This document shows, piece by piece, positions 1 to 5,804 of a stretch of DNA of 11,329 nucleotides (its first letter is position 1; each line of letters begins with the position of its first letter). A program made the translations under genes and the position numbers. The DNA is taken from positions 1-11,329 of the forward strand of contig JAAZCN010000003.1 of NCBI GenBank assembly GCA_012513245.1, given 5' to 3'. The stretch is from Synergistaceae bacterium (GTDB lineage Bacteria; Synergistota; Synergistia; Synergistales; Synergistaceae). Under the pieces are notes generated by a model. It searched no databases. It worked only from the letters and a program-made list of their open reading frames with translations, and had not been told where the DNA came from.

Positions 1-1
1 A

Positions 2-454
2 AGATATGTATATCACACATACGAGGGAGGAGACCAGACTCAGGATCTTATCGACGGATGGGTAGGCGTGAGATGGAAAATTGGTGTTTTTGATTTTAGT
101 TCCAGTTACTTCAGGAGATGGGCAGATGGCACATCACCGCTTGCCTGGGACAGATACGCTGATAACGAAAACTTTTATCAGTCCGTATCTTTTCCTCTGC
201 CTTTCGGAGCGTCCTGGGAAAAATGGACTTTCTCTGTAACCGCATCATATGACAACATCTCAGAGGAAATAGCCTCCATGTATTATTCTGTGAACTACAA
301 CAAACACTGCATAACCTGGCAACTTTGGATAAGTGACAACAAGGCCGGTGACGAGATAAAAGGTGGGTTGTTTTTCTTCATAAACGCCTATCCCGATCAA
401 AAAATAGGCATACAGTCACAGACGAATACAGAGGCCACCAAAAAGAGCTTCTGA
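2..454 (+). CDS. C-terminal fragment of a probable LPS-assembly outer-membrane protein (LptD-like)
   Basis: The frame is open from base 2, with no start in the window, to TGA at 452-454, so this is the last ~150 residues of a longer protein cut by the left edge. The residues alternate aromatic/hydrophobic with polar in short runs (for example VGVRWKIGVFDFSSSY and LFFFINAYP), the pattern of transmembrane beta strands joined by turns rich in D, N, G and S. Near the end a single Cys lies in HCITWQLWIS, followed by an acidic turn and a final strand ending in NAYP. This resembles the C-terminal Y-x-C-W, acidic turn, last-strand layout of LptD (OstA), which inserts lipopolysaccharide in the outer leaflet. 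The chain ends in Phe, common for outer-membrane barrels. It is 75 bases upstream of ddl, fitting an envelope theme. Another large barrel family is possible because only the tail is visible. Confidence 0.55.
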   Translation, partial: RYVYHTYEGGDQTQDLIDGWVGVRWKIGVFDFSSSYFRRWADGTSPLAWDRYADNENFYQSVSFPLPFGASWEKWTFSVTASYDNISEEIASMYYSVNYNKHCITWQLWISDNKAGDEIKGGLFFFINAYPDQKIGIQSQTNTEATKKSF

Positions 455-476
455 TCTGAGGATCGCCAAAAAATGT

Positions 477-506
477 TTGTTTCTAAGTTACGTGACCATC
501 TATGAT
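477..506 (+). promoter_or_regulatory. Possible weak promoter for ddl
   Basis: TTGTTT (477-482) and TATGAT (501-506) are separated by 18 bases. The -10 matches consensus at 5 of 6 positions, but the -35 only keeps TTG. It would start RNA near 513, leaving a very short leader containing the AAAGG ribosome site (514-518) before the ATG at 530. No terminator is evident between the upstream gene and ddl, so read-through is equally plausible. Confidence 0.25.
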
Positions 507-529
507 CGTTTAAAAAGGACATGATGTAA

Positions 530-1477
530 ATGAAGATAGTTATTGCATATGGCGGGACAAGTCCCGAACGTGAAGTATCATTAAATTCCGGTAGAGCAGT
601 TTATGAGGCACTGTCACAGAAAGGTCACTCAGTTGTATTGGAAGATGTTCTCTCACCTAAAGAATTCGTTGAGAAATGGCATACTTTCAATGCAGATGGT
701 GTGTTCATAGCGCTTCACGGAGACTGGGGAGAAGACGGGCGTTTCCAGACATGTCTTGATGCCTTTGGCATCCCGTACACGGGATCAGGCCCTGAAGCAT
801 GTATGTTTGCAATGGATAAGACGGTGGCAAAACTGCTTTTCTCTATTAATGATCTCCCAATGCCCGAAGGAGGCATCGTTCAAAAGGGAGAATCAATAGG
901 TCTCCGTGAAAAAGAGATGCTTGAGAGGTATGGAGCATTGATAGTCAAGCCCAACAGCGGAGGCAGCACGGTTGGTGTCACTCTGGCAAAAACAGCAGAG
1001 GAACTGAGAGAAGGCATAGACAATTGCTGGAAAGCGTATGAAAACGAAGATAAAGCTCTTGTGGAACAGTATATCCCCGGCAGCGAAATAACAGTCCCGG
1101 TATGGGAAAACGAGAACGGAGACGTCATATCCCTTCCTGCAATAGATATACGCCCACGGGGCGGTTTTTATGACTACAAAAATAAATATACAAGCGGCTG
1201 TACAGAATATATATGTCCCGCGGATTTTTCGAATGAAACATCCCGGAAGATAGGTGATCTCGCAGTTCTTGCCCATAAAAGTCTGGGATGCAGATCTTAC
1301 AGCAGGGTAGACTTCAGAGTCACAGAAGGAGAACCATACTTACTGGAAGTCAATACCGCGCCTGGGATGACATCTACAAGTCTCGTGCCAAAATCTGCAA
1401 AAGCTTATGGTTTAGAATTCGGAGAATTTTTAGAAAGCCTGATAGAAGTATCTTTCAGTATAAAGAGAAGATTTTAA
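530..1477 (+). CDS. ddl: D-alanine--D-alanine ligase
   Basis: This cytoplasmic ATP-grasp enzyme joins two D-Ala for the peptidoglycan stem peptide. The 315 residues span the family length. In order: N-terminal GGTSPEREVSL with the substrate Glu at 13; HGDWGEDGRFQ (63-73); PYTGSG (82-87) and the MDK stretch; the ATP-binding loop KPNSGGSTVGV (140-150), where Ser146 is kept and the second Ser of the usual GSSVG is Thr147; EQYIPGSEITVPV; YDYKNKY (214-220), whose Lys-Tyr end is the usual D-Ala-D-Ala type; RVDF with metal ligand Asp261; EVNTAPGMTSTSLVP with Glu273 and Asn275. The intact Tyr220 argues against D-Ala-D-Lac (vancomycin-resistance) specificity. The ATG is preceded by AAAGG at 514-518; an ATG at 521 runs directly into a stop. 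It faces greA across a shared terminator. Confidence 0.96.
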   Translation: MKIVIAYGGTSPEREVSLNSGRAVYEALSQKGHSVVLEDVLSPKEFVEKWHTFNADGVFIALHGDWGEDGRFQTCLDAFGIPYTGSGPEACMFAMDKTVAKLLFSINDLPMPEGGIVQKGESIGLREKEMLERYGALIVKPNSGGSTVGVTLAKTAEELREGIDNCWKAYENEDKALVEQYIPGSEITVPVWENENGDVISLPAIDIRPRGGFYDYKNKYTSGCTEYICPADFSNETSRKIGDLAVLAHKSLGCRSYSRVDFRVTEGEPYLLEVNTAPGMTSTSLVPKSAKAYGLEFGEFLESLIEVSFSIKRRF

Positions 1478-1548
1478 AAAACATAGGTATCTGACGTTCA
1501 GCTTTTAGCTAAATATCAAATAGTTGCTACATAAATACAAAAATAAAA

Positions 1549-1575
1549 AAATCAGGCTTTATTTAAGCCTGATTT
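1549..1575. terminator. Bidirectional intrinsic terminator between ddl and greA
   Basis: AAATCAGGCTT (1549-1559) pairs perfectly with AAGCCTGATTT (1565-1575) around a 5-base loop. On the minus strand the hairpin is followed by a T-rich run (complement of 1535-1548), making it a good greA terminator. On the plus strand the run TTCATTATTTTT follows, weaker but adequate for ddl. The minus-strand stem encodes the last greA codons, and the greA TAA (1559-1561) lies at the stem-loop boundary. Confidence 0.85.
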
Positions 1576-2053
1576 TCATTATTTTTAAATGTCTCATCCC
1601 ACGTGGAGTTCGGACCGCAACCTCGGCATTCACCTTTTTACCCGTTATAGCCATCCCTACCGGACTGGCTGCAGATATTCTGTTTTCTTTTATGTCAGCT
1701 TCTTCAGTACCTACAAGGGTATAGATGAGGGTTTTTTTGAGATCCAGATCCTTGAGTGTAACCGTTGTCCCGAGGCTTACTGAGCTTGTGTCAATATCCT
1801 CTATGTCAACGATCTTGGCTTTTCCCAGTTGGTAATCAAGCCAAAGGACTCTGTTTTCAAGTTTTTCCTGTTCTTCCTTGGCGGCGTGATATTCCGCGTT
1901 CTCACTAAGGTCGCCAAATCCTCTTGCTTCTTCAAGTTTGGCGGCGATATCGGCTCTTCCGTCTCCCCGCAGTGCTATAAGCTCTGCTTTGAGTTTGTCG
2001 TATCCTTCGCGCGTCATAACTACCTTATCGTCGTATGCCTTTGTTGCTGCCAT
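1559..2053 (-). CDS. greA: Transcription elongation factor GreA
   Basis: GreA inserts its coiled coil in the RNA polymerase secondary channel and stimulates cleavage of backtracked transcripts. With the chosen start it is 164 residues, slightly over the usual ~158. The coiled coil begins at MTREGYDKLKAEL and carries the hallmark tip sequence GDLSENAEYHAAKEEQ, whose Asp and Glu coordinate the catalytic magnesium. The C-terminal FKBP-like half follows, with VSLGTTVTLKDL, YTLVGTEEAD, the SP-G pattern in ISAASPVGMAITGKK and a final VRTPRGMRHLKIMKI. ATG at 2053 is preferred: AGGTGG (complement of 2065-2070) lies 11 bases before it, whereas the longer frame from GTG at 2068 would place its own first codons inside that ribosome site. 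It is transcribed alone, divergent from the thr operon and convergent with ddl. Confidence 0.96.
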   Translation of the reverse strand: MAATKAYDDKVVMTREGYDKLKAELIALRGDGRADIAAKLEEARGFGDLSENAEYHAAKEEQEKLENRVLWLDYQLGKAKIVDIEDIDTSSVSLGTTVTLKDLDLKKTLIYTLVGTEEADIKENRISAASPVGMAITGKKVNAEVAVRTPRGMRHLKIMKIRLK

Positions 2054-2096
2054 GTGATCAAACACCACCTACTCGAAATACTTCTGTGCGCAAAGC

Positions 2097-2125
2097 ATCT
2101 TACCAGAAAGAGTAATAAATATCAA
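2097..2125 (-). promoter_or_regulatory. Probable greA promoter
   Basis: Read on the minus strand, TTGATA (complement of 2120-2125) and TAAGAT (complement of 2097-2102) are separated by exactly 17 bases. They match the sigma-70 consensus at 5 of 6 and 4 of 6 positions. Transcription would start near 2090, giving a leader of about 37 bases before ATG 2053. Confidence 0.5.
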
Positions 2126-2143
2126 TTAGTATTGTACGAAATG

Positions 2144-2180
2144 TTGTTGTATTGTTGTATCTTGTTGTATCTTGTGTTAT
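2144..2180. repeat. Short tandem TTGTTGTAT repeats between divergent promoters
   Basis: TTGTTGTAT occurs at 2144-2152, 2152-2160 and 2162-2170, with a degenerate fourth unit TTGTGTTAT at 2172-2180; spacing is 8 to 10 bases. The array sits upstream of both the greA and thr promoters. It may be a slippage-prone microsatellite or a binding array; the sequence alone does not decide. Confidence 0.7.
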
Positions 2181-2212
2181 TACAGAAAACAGGTGAAAAT
2201 ACATTAGCGTAC

Positions 2213-2236
2213 AATTAATGAAAAATTAATGAAAAA
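2213..2236 (+). promoter_or_regulatory. Phased A/T direct repeat, UP-element-like
   Basis: AATTAATGAAAA occurs twice (2213-2224 and 2224-2235) with an 11-base period and ends four bases before the -35 hexamer of the thr promoter. Position, A/T richness and helical phasing fit an UP element contacted by the RNA polymerase alpha C-terminal domains, or intrinsically bent DNA. Confidence 0.45.
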
Positions 2237-2239
2237 GGC

Positions 2240-2268
2240 TTGACAATAATTCTAAGTAGATGTATAAA
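2240..2268 (+). promoter_or_regulatory. Strong sigma-70-type promoter of the thr operon
   Basis: TTGACA (2240-2245) is a perfect -35 and TATAAA (2263-2268) matches the -10 at 5 of 6 positions, with the optimal 17-base spacer. The start site would be near 2275, just upstream of T-box stem I. A strong promoter is expected where control is exercised by attenuation. Confidence 0.85.
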
Positions 2269-2274
2269 CGCTAA

Positions 2275-2556
2275 CGCACAACCTTATTTTTTTACAGCGA
2301 TGATAGGGATAGTAAGGGACAATAAGCATCACAGAGACGGGATCCCGGATTTACCGGAGCTGGAAGATTTCGGTTGCTTTTGTCTTTGAAGACCACCCTT
2401 GAGCAGTTGTCGAAGCTGGCATATAAACAGATAAGACATCAGGGTGCGCCCTGTACAGCGCAAATGAGGGCAAGTCTTTTTTAGACTTGGCCGAAATGGA
2501 GTGGAACCGCGGAATATACCGCCTCCTGTCGTAGTGCAGGGGCGGTATTTATTATT
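2275..2556 (+). ncRNA. T-box riboswitch, threonine specifier (ACC)
   Basis: This leader senses uncharged tRNA-Thr and then allows read-through into thrC. Stem I: TAGGG (2304-2308) pairs with CCCT (2396-2399), and GACAA (2318-2322) pairs with TTGTC (2379-2384 region). Between them the conserved AGTA (2311-2314) lies opposite GAAG-ACC-A, giving the Thr codon ACC at 2392-2394. AGAGA (2333-2337) and the GCTGGAAG apical segment (2359-2366) match the distal elbow-contact elements. A CAGGG-CCCTG hairpin (2440-2453) and stem III CAAGTCT/AGACTTG (2471-2489) follow. The T-box core is at 2497-2512. The antiterminator is GGAG (2498-2501), bulge TGGAACC (2502-2508), GCGG (2509-2512), loop, then CCGC-CTCC (2519-2526). 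The bulge TGGA would pair with a tRNA 3' end UCCA, as expected for a tRNA-Thr with discriminator U. Downstream genes make threonine, agreeing with the specifier. Confidence 0.95.
2515..2555 (+). terminator. Conditional terminator of the T-box leader
   Basis: ATACCGCC (2516-2523) pairs with GGCGGTAT (2541-2548), and CCTG (2525-2528) with CAGG (2537-2540) across one bulged T, with an 8-base loop. TTTATTATTTT follows. Its 5' arm shares CCGCCTCC (2519-2526) with the antiterminator, so the two folds are mutually exclusive. Confidence 0.9.
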
Positions 2557-2572
2557 TTAAGGAGGAATTGAG

Positions 2573-3613
2573 ATGGGAGTTATCCAGAGATACGCAAGCC
2601 TTCTTCCCGTAACAGACAAAACGCCGCCTATAACATTGGGCGAGGGAAACACACCATTAGTACACCTTGAAAATATCAGCAAAGAACTTGAGATCGATCT
2701 TTGGGGAAAGCTTGAGGGCTGTAATCCCTCAGGTTCATTCAAAGACAGGGGAATGGTCATGGCGGTAGCCAAGGCACTGGAATCCGGAGCAAAAGCCCTT
2801 GTCTGTGCTTCGACAGGCAATACTTCAGCCTCAGCCGCAGCTTACGCAGCAGCAGTACAGATACCATGCTACGTGCTTCTGCCGGCAGGTAAGGTCGCAC
2901 TTGGAAAACTGGCGCAGGCTCTTATGTATGGGGCAGAAGTCATAGCAGTAAAAGGCAATTTTGACCGGGCACTTGAAATGGCGAGAGAAGCAGCGGAAGA
3001 AAAAGGCTTCGCCATCGTCAACTCAGTAAACCCCTACCGTCTTTGGGGCCAGAGGAGCGGTGCCTGGGAGGTCTGTGAGGATCTCGGAACGGCTCCGGAC
3101 TGGCATGCTATACCTGTAGGCAACGCCGGAAATATAAGTGCCTATTGGGCAGGTTACAGGCAGTACGAAGAAATCGGGAAAATCAAAGAGCTGCCTAAAA
3201 TGATGGGTTTCCAGGCAGCCGGAGCCGCACCTCTTGTAACAGGGGAACCATGTCCCGAGCCTGAGACGATCGCTACCGCTATACGTATTGGCAACCCTGT
3301 AAGTGCACACCTGGCCAAAGAAGCAGTAAAGGAATCAAACGGAGAATTCAACTCTGTTACAGATGAAGAGATCCTTTCTGCCCAGTATTTGCTTTCATCA
3401 AAAGGCGGGATATTTGCAGAGCCCGCATCATGCGCACCACTGGCAGGACTTGTAAAACTTAAGAAACTTGGCAGGCTCCCAAAGGGTATCAAGGTTGTAA
3501 TGGTGCTTACCGGCAACGGCCTGAAAGATCCTGATACAGCCATGTCACAGGTCGGAAGACCAAAAGAAATAGGAGATACACTTAATGAACTTCTGGAGGT
3601 GATGAAAGGTTGA
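2573..3613 (+). CDS. thrC: Threonine synthase
   Basis: This PLP enzyme converts O-phosphohomoserine to threonine and phosphate in the cytoplasm. At 346 residues it belongs to the short bacterial form (about 350) rather than the longer ~430-residue enterobacterial form. Visible motifs: LGEGNTPLV (22-30); NPSGSFKDRG (51-60) with the PLP Schiff-base Lys57; STGNTSASAAAY (80-91) with the cofactor-contacting Asn83; the NSVNPYRLWGQ segment (150-160); the phosphate-cup PVGNAGNISAYW (181-192), with its GNAGN loop; and LTGNGLKDPD near the end (312-321). GGAGG (2561-2565) precedes the ATG by 7 bases. It is the first gene behind the threonine T-box. The stop overlaps the thrB start by 4 bases, so the two final steps of threonine synthesis are probably translationally coupled. 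Confidence 0.96.
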   Translation: MGVIQRYASLLPVTDKTPPITLGEGNTPLVHLENISKELEIDLWGKLEGCNPSGSFKDRGMVMAVAKALESGAKALVCASTGNTSASAAAYAAAVQIPCYVLLPAGKVALGKLAQALMYGAEVIAVKGNFDRALEMAREAAEEKGFAIVNSVNPYRLWGQRSGAWEVCEDLGTAPDWHAIPVGNAGNISAYWAGYRQYEEIGKIKELPKMMGFQAAGAAPLVTGEPCPEPETIATAIRIGNPVSAHLAKEAVKESNGEFNSVTDEEILSAQYLLSSKGGIFAEPASCAPLAGLVKLKKLGRLPKGIKVVMVLTGNGLKDPDTAMSQVGRPKEIGDTLNELLEVMKG

Positions 3614-4572
3614 ACCCGCTGATAACACTGAGAGTCCCGGCCACCAGCGCCAATCTGGGCTCCGGTTTTGACACTATAGGCATGGCGGTCTCCCTTTACA
3701 ACATATTTAAGGTAATGGAGCTTCTGCCGGAAAAACAATACAACATAGAGGCACACGGAGAGGGAGCAAAGGAGCTCTCAGATACAGCTGCGAATCTTGT
3801 GATCAGGGCTTACGAAGAGACCTGTGAAAGATGGGAAGTCAAAGGTCCCGGATTTTCCCTTTGGTGCCATAATATTATTCCTCTCTGCCGCGGACTTGGA
3901 AGTTCAGCCGGAGCAGTAGTTGCGGGTGTTTTGATAGCAAAATACCTGACAGGACATGAAGCCGACGAAGCTGAACTGCTTCAAATAATGACTCAGATCG
4001 AAGGTCACCCTGATAATGTTGCCCCCTGTTTCCTGGGAGGTATGGTCGTCAGCTGCTGGGACGGAGAAAATTTGAGGTATGTCAGCCTTCCTGCTCTTCC
4101 TCCCGAAGTGCTTTGTGTAGTCGCAGTTCCGGACGAAAGAGTAAAAACGTCTGATGCAAGAAAAGCACTTCCCAAGCAGGTTCCTTTTGAAGACGCAGTG
4201 TTCAATCTGGGAAGAGCTGCCTTGCTTACTGCAGCCTGGGCAACAGGCAAATGGGATTACCTTAAATGGGGTATGGATGACAGGCTCCACCAGCAATACA
4301 GGAGTAAACTGTTCAGCGGTGGAGAAGTTATTTTCTCCAGAGTCCGTGAACTGCCTGAATGCTTAAGTGTCGCAATAAGCGGTTCAGGACCTTCTGTTAT
4401 AGCCTTTGTCAACGGACCGACGCAAAGGGTCGCTGAGACAATGTGCAAGACATTTACGGAGCATGGTGTAAGATCTCAGTTCTTTGTTCTCGACAGCAGC
4501 GCTCAAGGCCCTCAGGTCACTGTTGACATGGGGCTGAAAGATGCGATCGAGATATTTTGGAGGAATAATTGA
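3610..4572 (+). CDS. thrB: Homoserine kinase
   Basis: This GHMP-family kinase phosphorylates homoserine with ATP, supplying the ThrC substrate. The three GHMP motifs are present: N-terminal RVPATSANLGSGFDTIG (8-24), the ATP-phosphate loop PLCRGLGSSAGAVVAG (91-106), and C-terminal AISGSGPSVIAF (255-266). The segment QIEGHPDNVAPC (129-140) carries the conserved homoserine kinase Glu-Gly-His-Pro-Asp-Asn. Length 320 is normal. The start is a TTG whose last two bases form part of the thrC TGA stop (TTGA). It is supported by the near-perfect ribosome site GGAGGTGAT (3595-3603), 6 bases upstream. The rare start with a strong ribosome site suggests that re-initiation by ribosomes finishing thrC sets the ThrB level. 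The stop overlaps lysC by one base. Confidence 0.96.
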   Translation: MNPLITLRVPATSANLGSGFDTIGMAVSLYNIFKVMELLPEKQYNIEAHGEGAKELSDTAANLVIRAYEETCERWEVKGPGFSLWCHNIIPLCRGLGSSAGAVVAGVLIAKYLTGHEADEAELLQIMTQIEGHPDNVAPCFLGGMVVSCWDGENLRYVSLPALPPEVLCVVAVPDERVKTSDARKALPKQVPFEDAVFNLGRAALLTAAWATGKWDYLKWGMDDRLHQQYRSKLFSGGEVIFSRVRELPECLSVAISGSGPSVIAFVNGPTQRVAETMCKTFTEHGVRSQFFVLDSSAQGPQVTVDMGLKDAIEIFWRNN

Positions 4573-5804
4573 TGGATCATGCATCTCTTCCTCTCACAGT
4601 TTTAAAATTTGGAGGCACGTCCGTTGCAGGCCCCGAAAGAATGAGACATGTCGCTCAGATAGTAAAGAAAGTTCGCGACAGCGGCTACAGGGTTGCAGTT
4701 GTGGTTTCAGCCATGGGCAACATGACAGATGACCTTCTGGCCCTTGCCAAAGATGTAGCGAACACCGACAACGGACGGGAAATGGACCAGTTGCTTGCGA
4801 CCGGTGAACAACAAAGTGTCGCGCTCCTTGCTTTGGCCATACATAAATTTGGTATTCCGGCTCAGTCATTCACTGCTCTGCAGGCTGGGATAAAGGCCAA
4901 AGGGTTTCCCATGGAGGGAAGGATATACGGTATAGAGCCCAAAAATATTGAAAAAGTATTGAACGAGGGAATCGTTGCGGTAATAACGGGATTTCAGGCC
5001 ATTACAGATGACGGTGACGTAATAACTCTGGGGAGAGGTGGATCAGACCTCTCTGCAGTTGCGTTGGCCGGGGCAATGGGTGCTGAATCCTGTCAGCTTC
5101 TTAAAGATGTTAATGGCATAATGACCGGGGATCCCCGTGTAGTAAATAATCCCATGAAGATTGAGCGGATAGGCTTTGAAGAATGTATGGAGATGGCAGT
5201 ACAGGGAGCGAACGTTCTTCAGGCCCGCAGCGTTGAAATGGCGGCTCGCTATGAGATCCCTCTCTATGTGGGTTCCAGTTTTACTGAAGAGGAGGGTACT
5301 TGGGTGATGAGTAATCCGGTGACAGAAGGTCTTGTAATAAAGGCAGTTGTACATGATTCACAGATCGCAAAAGTTGTTTTGCTTGGAGTTCCTGACATTC
5401 CCGGTGTTGCGGCACGTCTTTTCAGCAGCCTGGCCGGAAAAGGTGTAGGTGCTGAAATGATAATCCAGAACAACATGAGGGGCGGAGTAAACGACATAGG
5501 TTTTCTCGTCAAAAAAATAAATCTTGAGACAGCGATCCAGGTCTCACGCGAAATATGCAGGGAGATCGAAGCTCAGGGAGTCTCTTTTGATACAGAAATA
5601 GCAAGAGTGACAATAGTAGGCGCCGGTATTGCGAACCACCCGGAAATACCTTCAAAGATGTTCACCGTGCTTGCAGAAGAGGGTATAAACATTGAAATGA
5701 TAGCTTCGACTGCTCTCGCTCTGACCTGTATTGTTGGTTCAAACAGGGTGGAAGACGCAGTAAGGGCGCTCCATGAACATTTTATTGAGGAGGCCTCTTT
5801 TTAA
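4572..5804 (+). CDS. lysC: Aspartokinase (aspartate kinase), monofunctional
   Basis: LysC phosphorylates aspartate, the first step to lysine, threonine, methionine and diaminopimelate. The 410 residues fit the monofunctional form. Kinase motifs: LKFGGTSVAGPERM (11-24), VVVSAMGNMTD (43-53), MDQLLATGEQQS (71-82), and ITLGRGGSDLSAVALA (151-166). Two C-terminal ACT domains follow (about 265-335 and 344-410). In the second, the usual effector-site Thr-Ser-Glu after NIxMI is replaced: NIEMIASTALALTC (373-386), so the conserved Glu is Ala. No homoserine dehydrogenase domain is fused. ATG 4572 is chosen over the TTG three bases earlier because GGAGGA (4559-4564) lies 7 bases before it and it forms a TGATG overlap with thrB. 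A short beta-subunit could start internally as in Bacillus, but I see no convincing internal site. Confidence 0.96.
   Translation: MDHASLPLTVLKFGGTSVAGPERMRHVAQIVKKVRDSGYRVAVVVSAMGNMTDDLLALAKDVANTDNGREMDQLLATGEQQSVALLALAIHKFGIPAQSFTALQAGIKAKGFPMEGRIYGIEPKNIEKVLNEGIVAVITGFQAITDDGDVITLGRGGSDLSAVALAGAMGAESCQLLKDVNGIMTGDPRVVNNPMKIERIGFEECMEMAVQGANVLQARSVEMAARYEIPLYVGSSFTEEEGTWVMSNPVTEGLVIKAVVHDSQIAKVVLLGVPDIPGVAARLFSSLAGKGVGAEMIIQNNMRGGVNDIGFLVKKINLETAIQVSREICREIEAQGVSFDTEIARVTIVGAGIANHPEIPSKMFTVLAEEGINIEMIASTALALTCIVGSNRVEDAVRALHEHFIEEASF

Noticed and set aside
893..1276. 127-codon minus-strand frame inside ddl
   Set aside because: It is antisense to conserved ddl motifs, with no start signal or recognisable domain.
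530..1477. VanA-type D-Ala-D-Lac ligase
   Set aside because: The Lys-Tyr of YDYKNKY typical of D-Ala-D-Ala ligases is intact, and no van genes are nearby.
2144..2180. CRISPR-like array
   Set aside because: Units are only 9 bases with no spacers, and no cas genes are present.
1829..2218. 129-codon plus-strand frame opposite greA and its promoter
   Set aside because: It covers the greA coding region and the TTGTTGTAT repeats, has Cys/Leu/Val-rich low-complexity translation, and no ribosome site.
2275..2556. Lysine riboswitch or SAM riboswitch upstream of an aspartokinase operon
   Set aside because: The conserved T-box core with TGGAACCGCGG, the UGGN bulge and the Thr specifier are all present; no lysine or SAM aptamer signature was seen.
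3154..3756. 200-codon open frame on the minus strand across the thrC/thrB junction
   Set aside because: It lies wholly opposite two well-supported genes, has no ribosome site, and its residues match no family; it is a shadow of their codon pattern.
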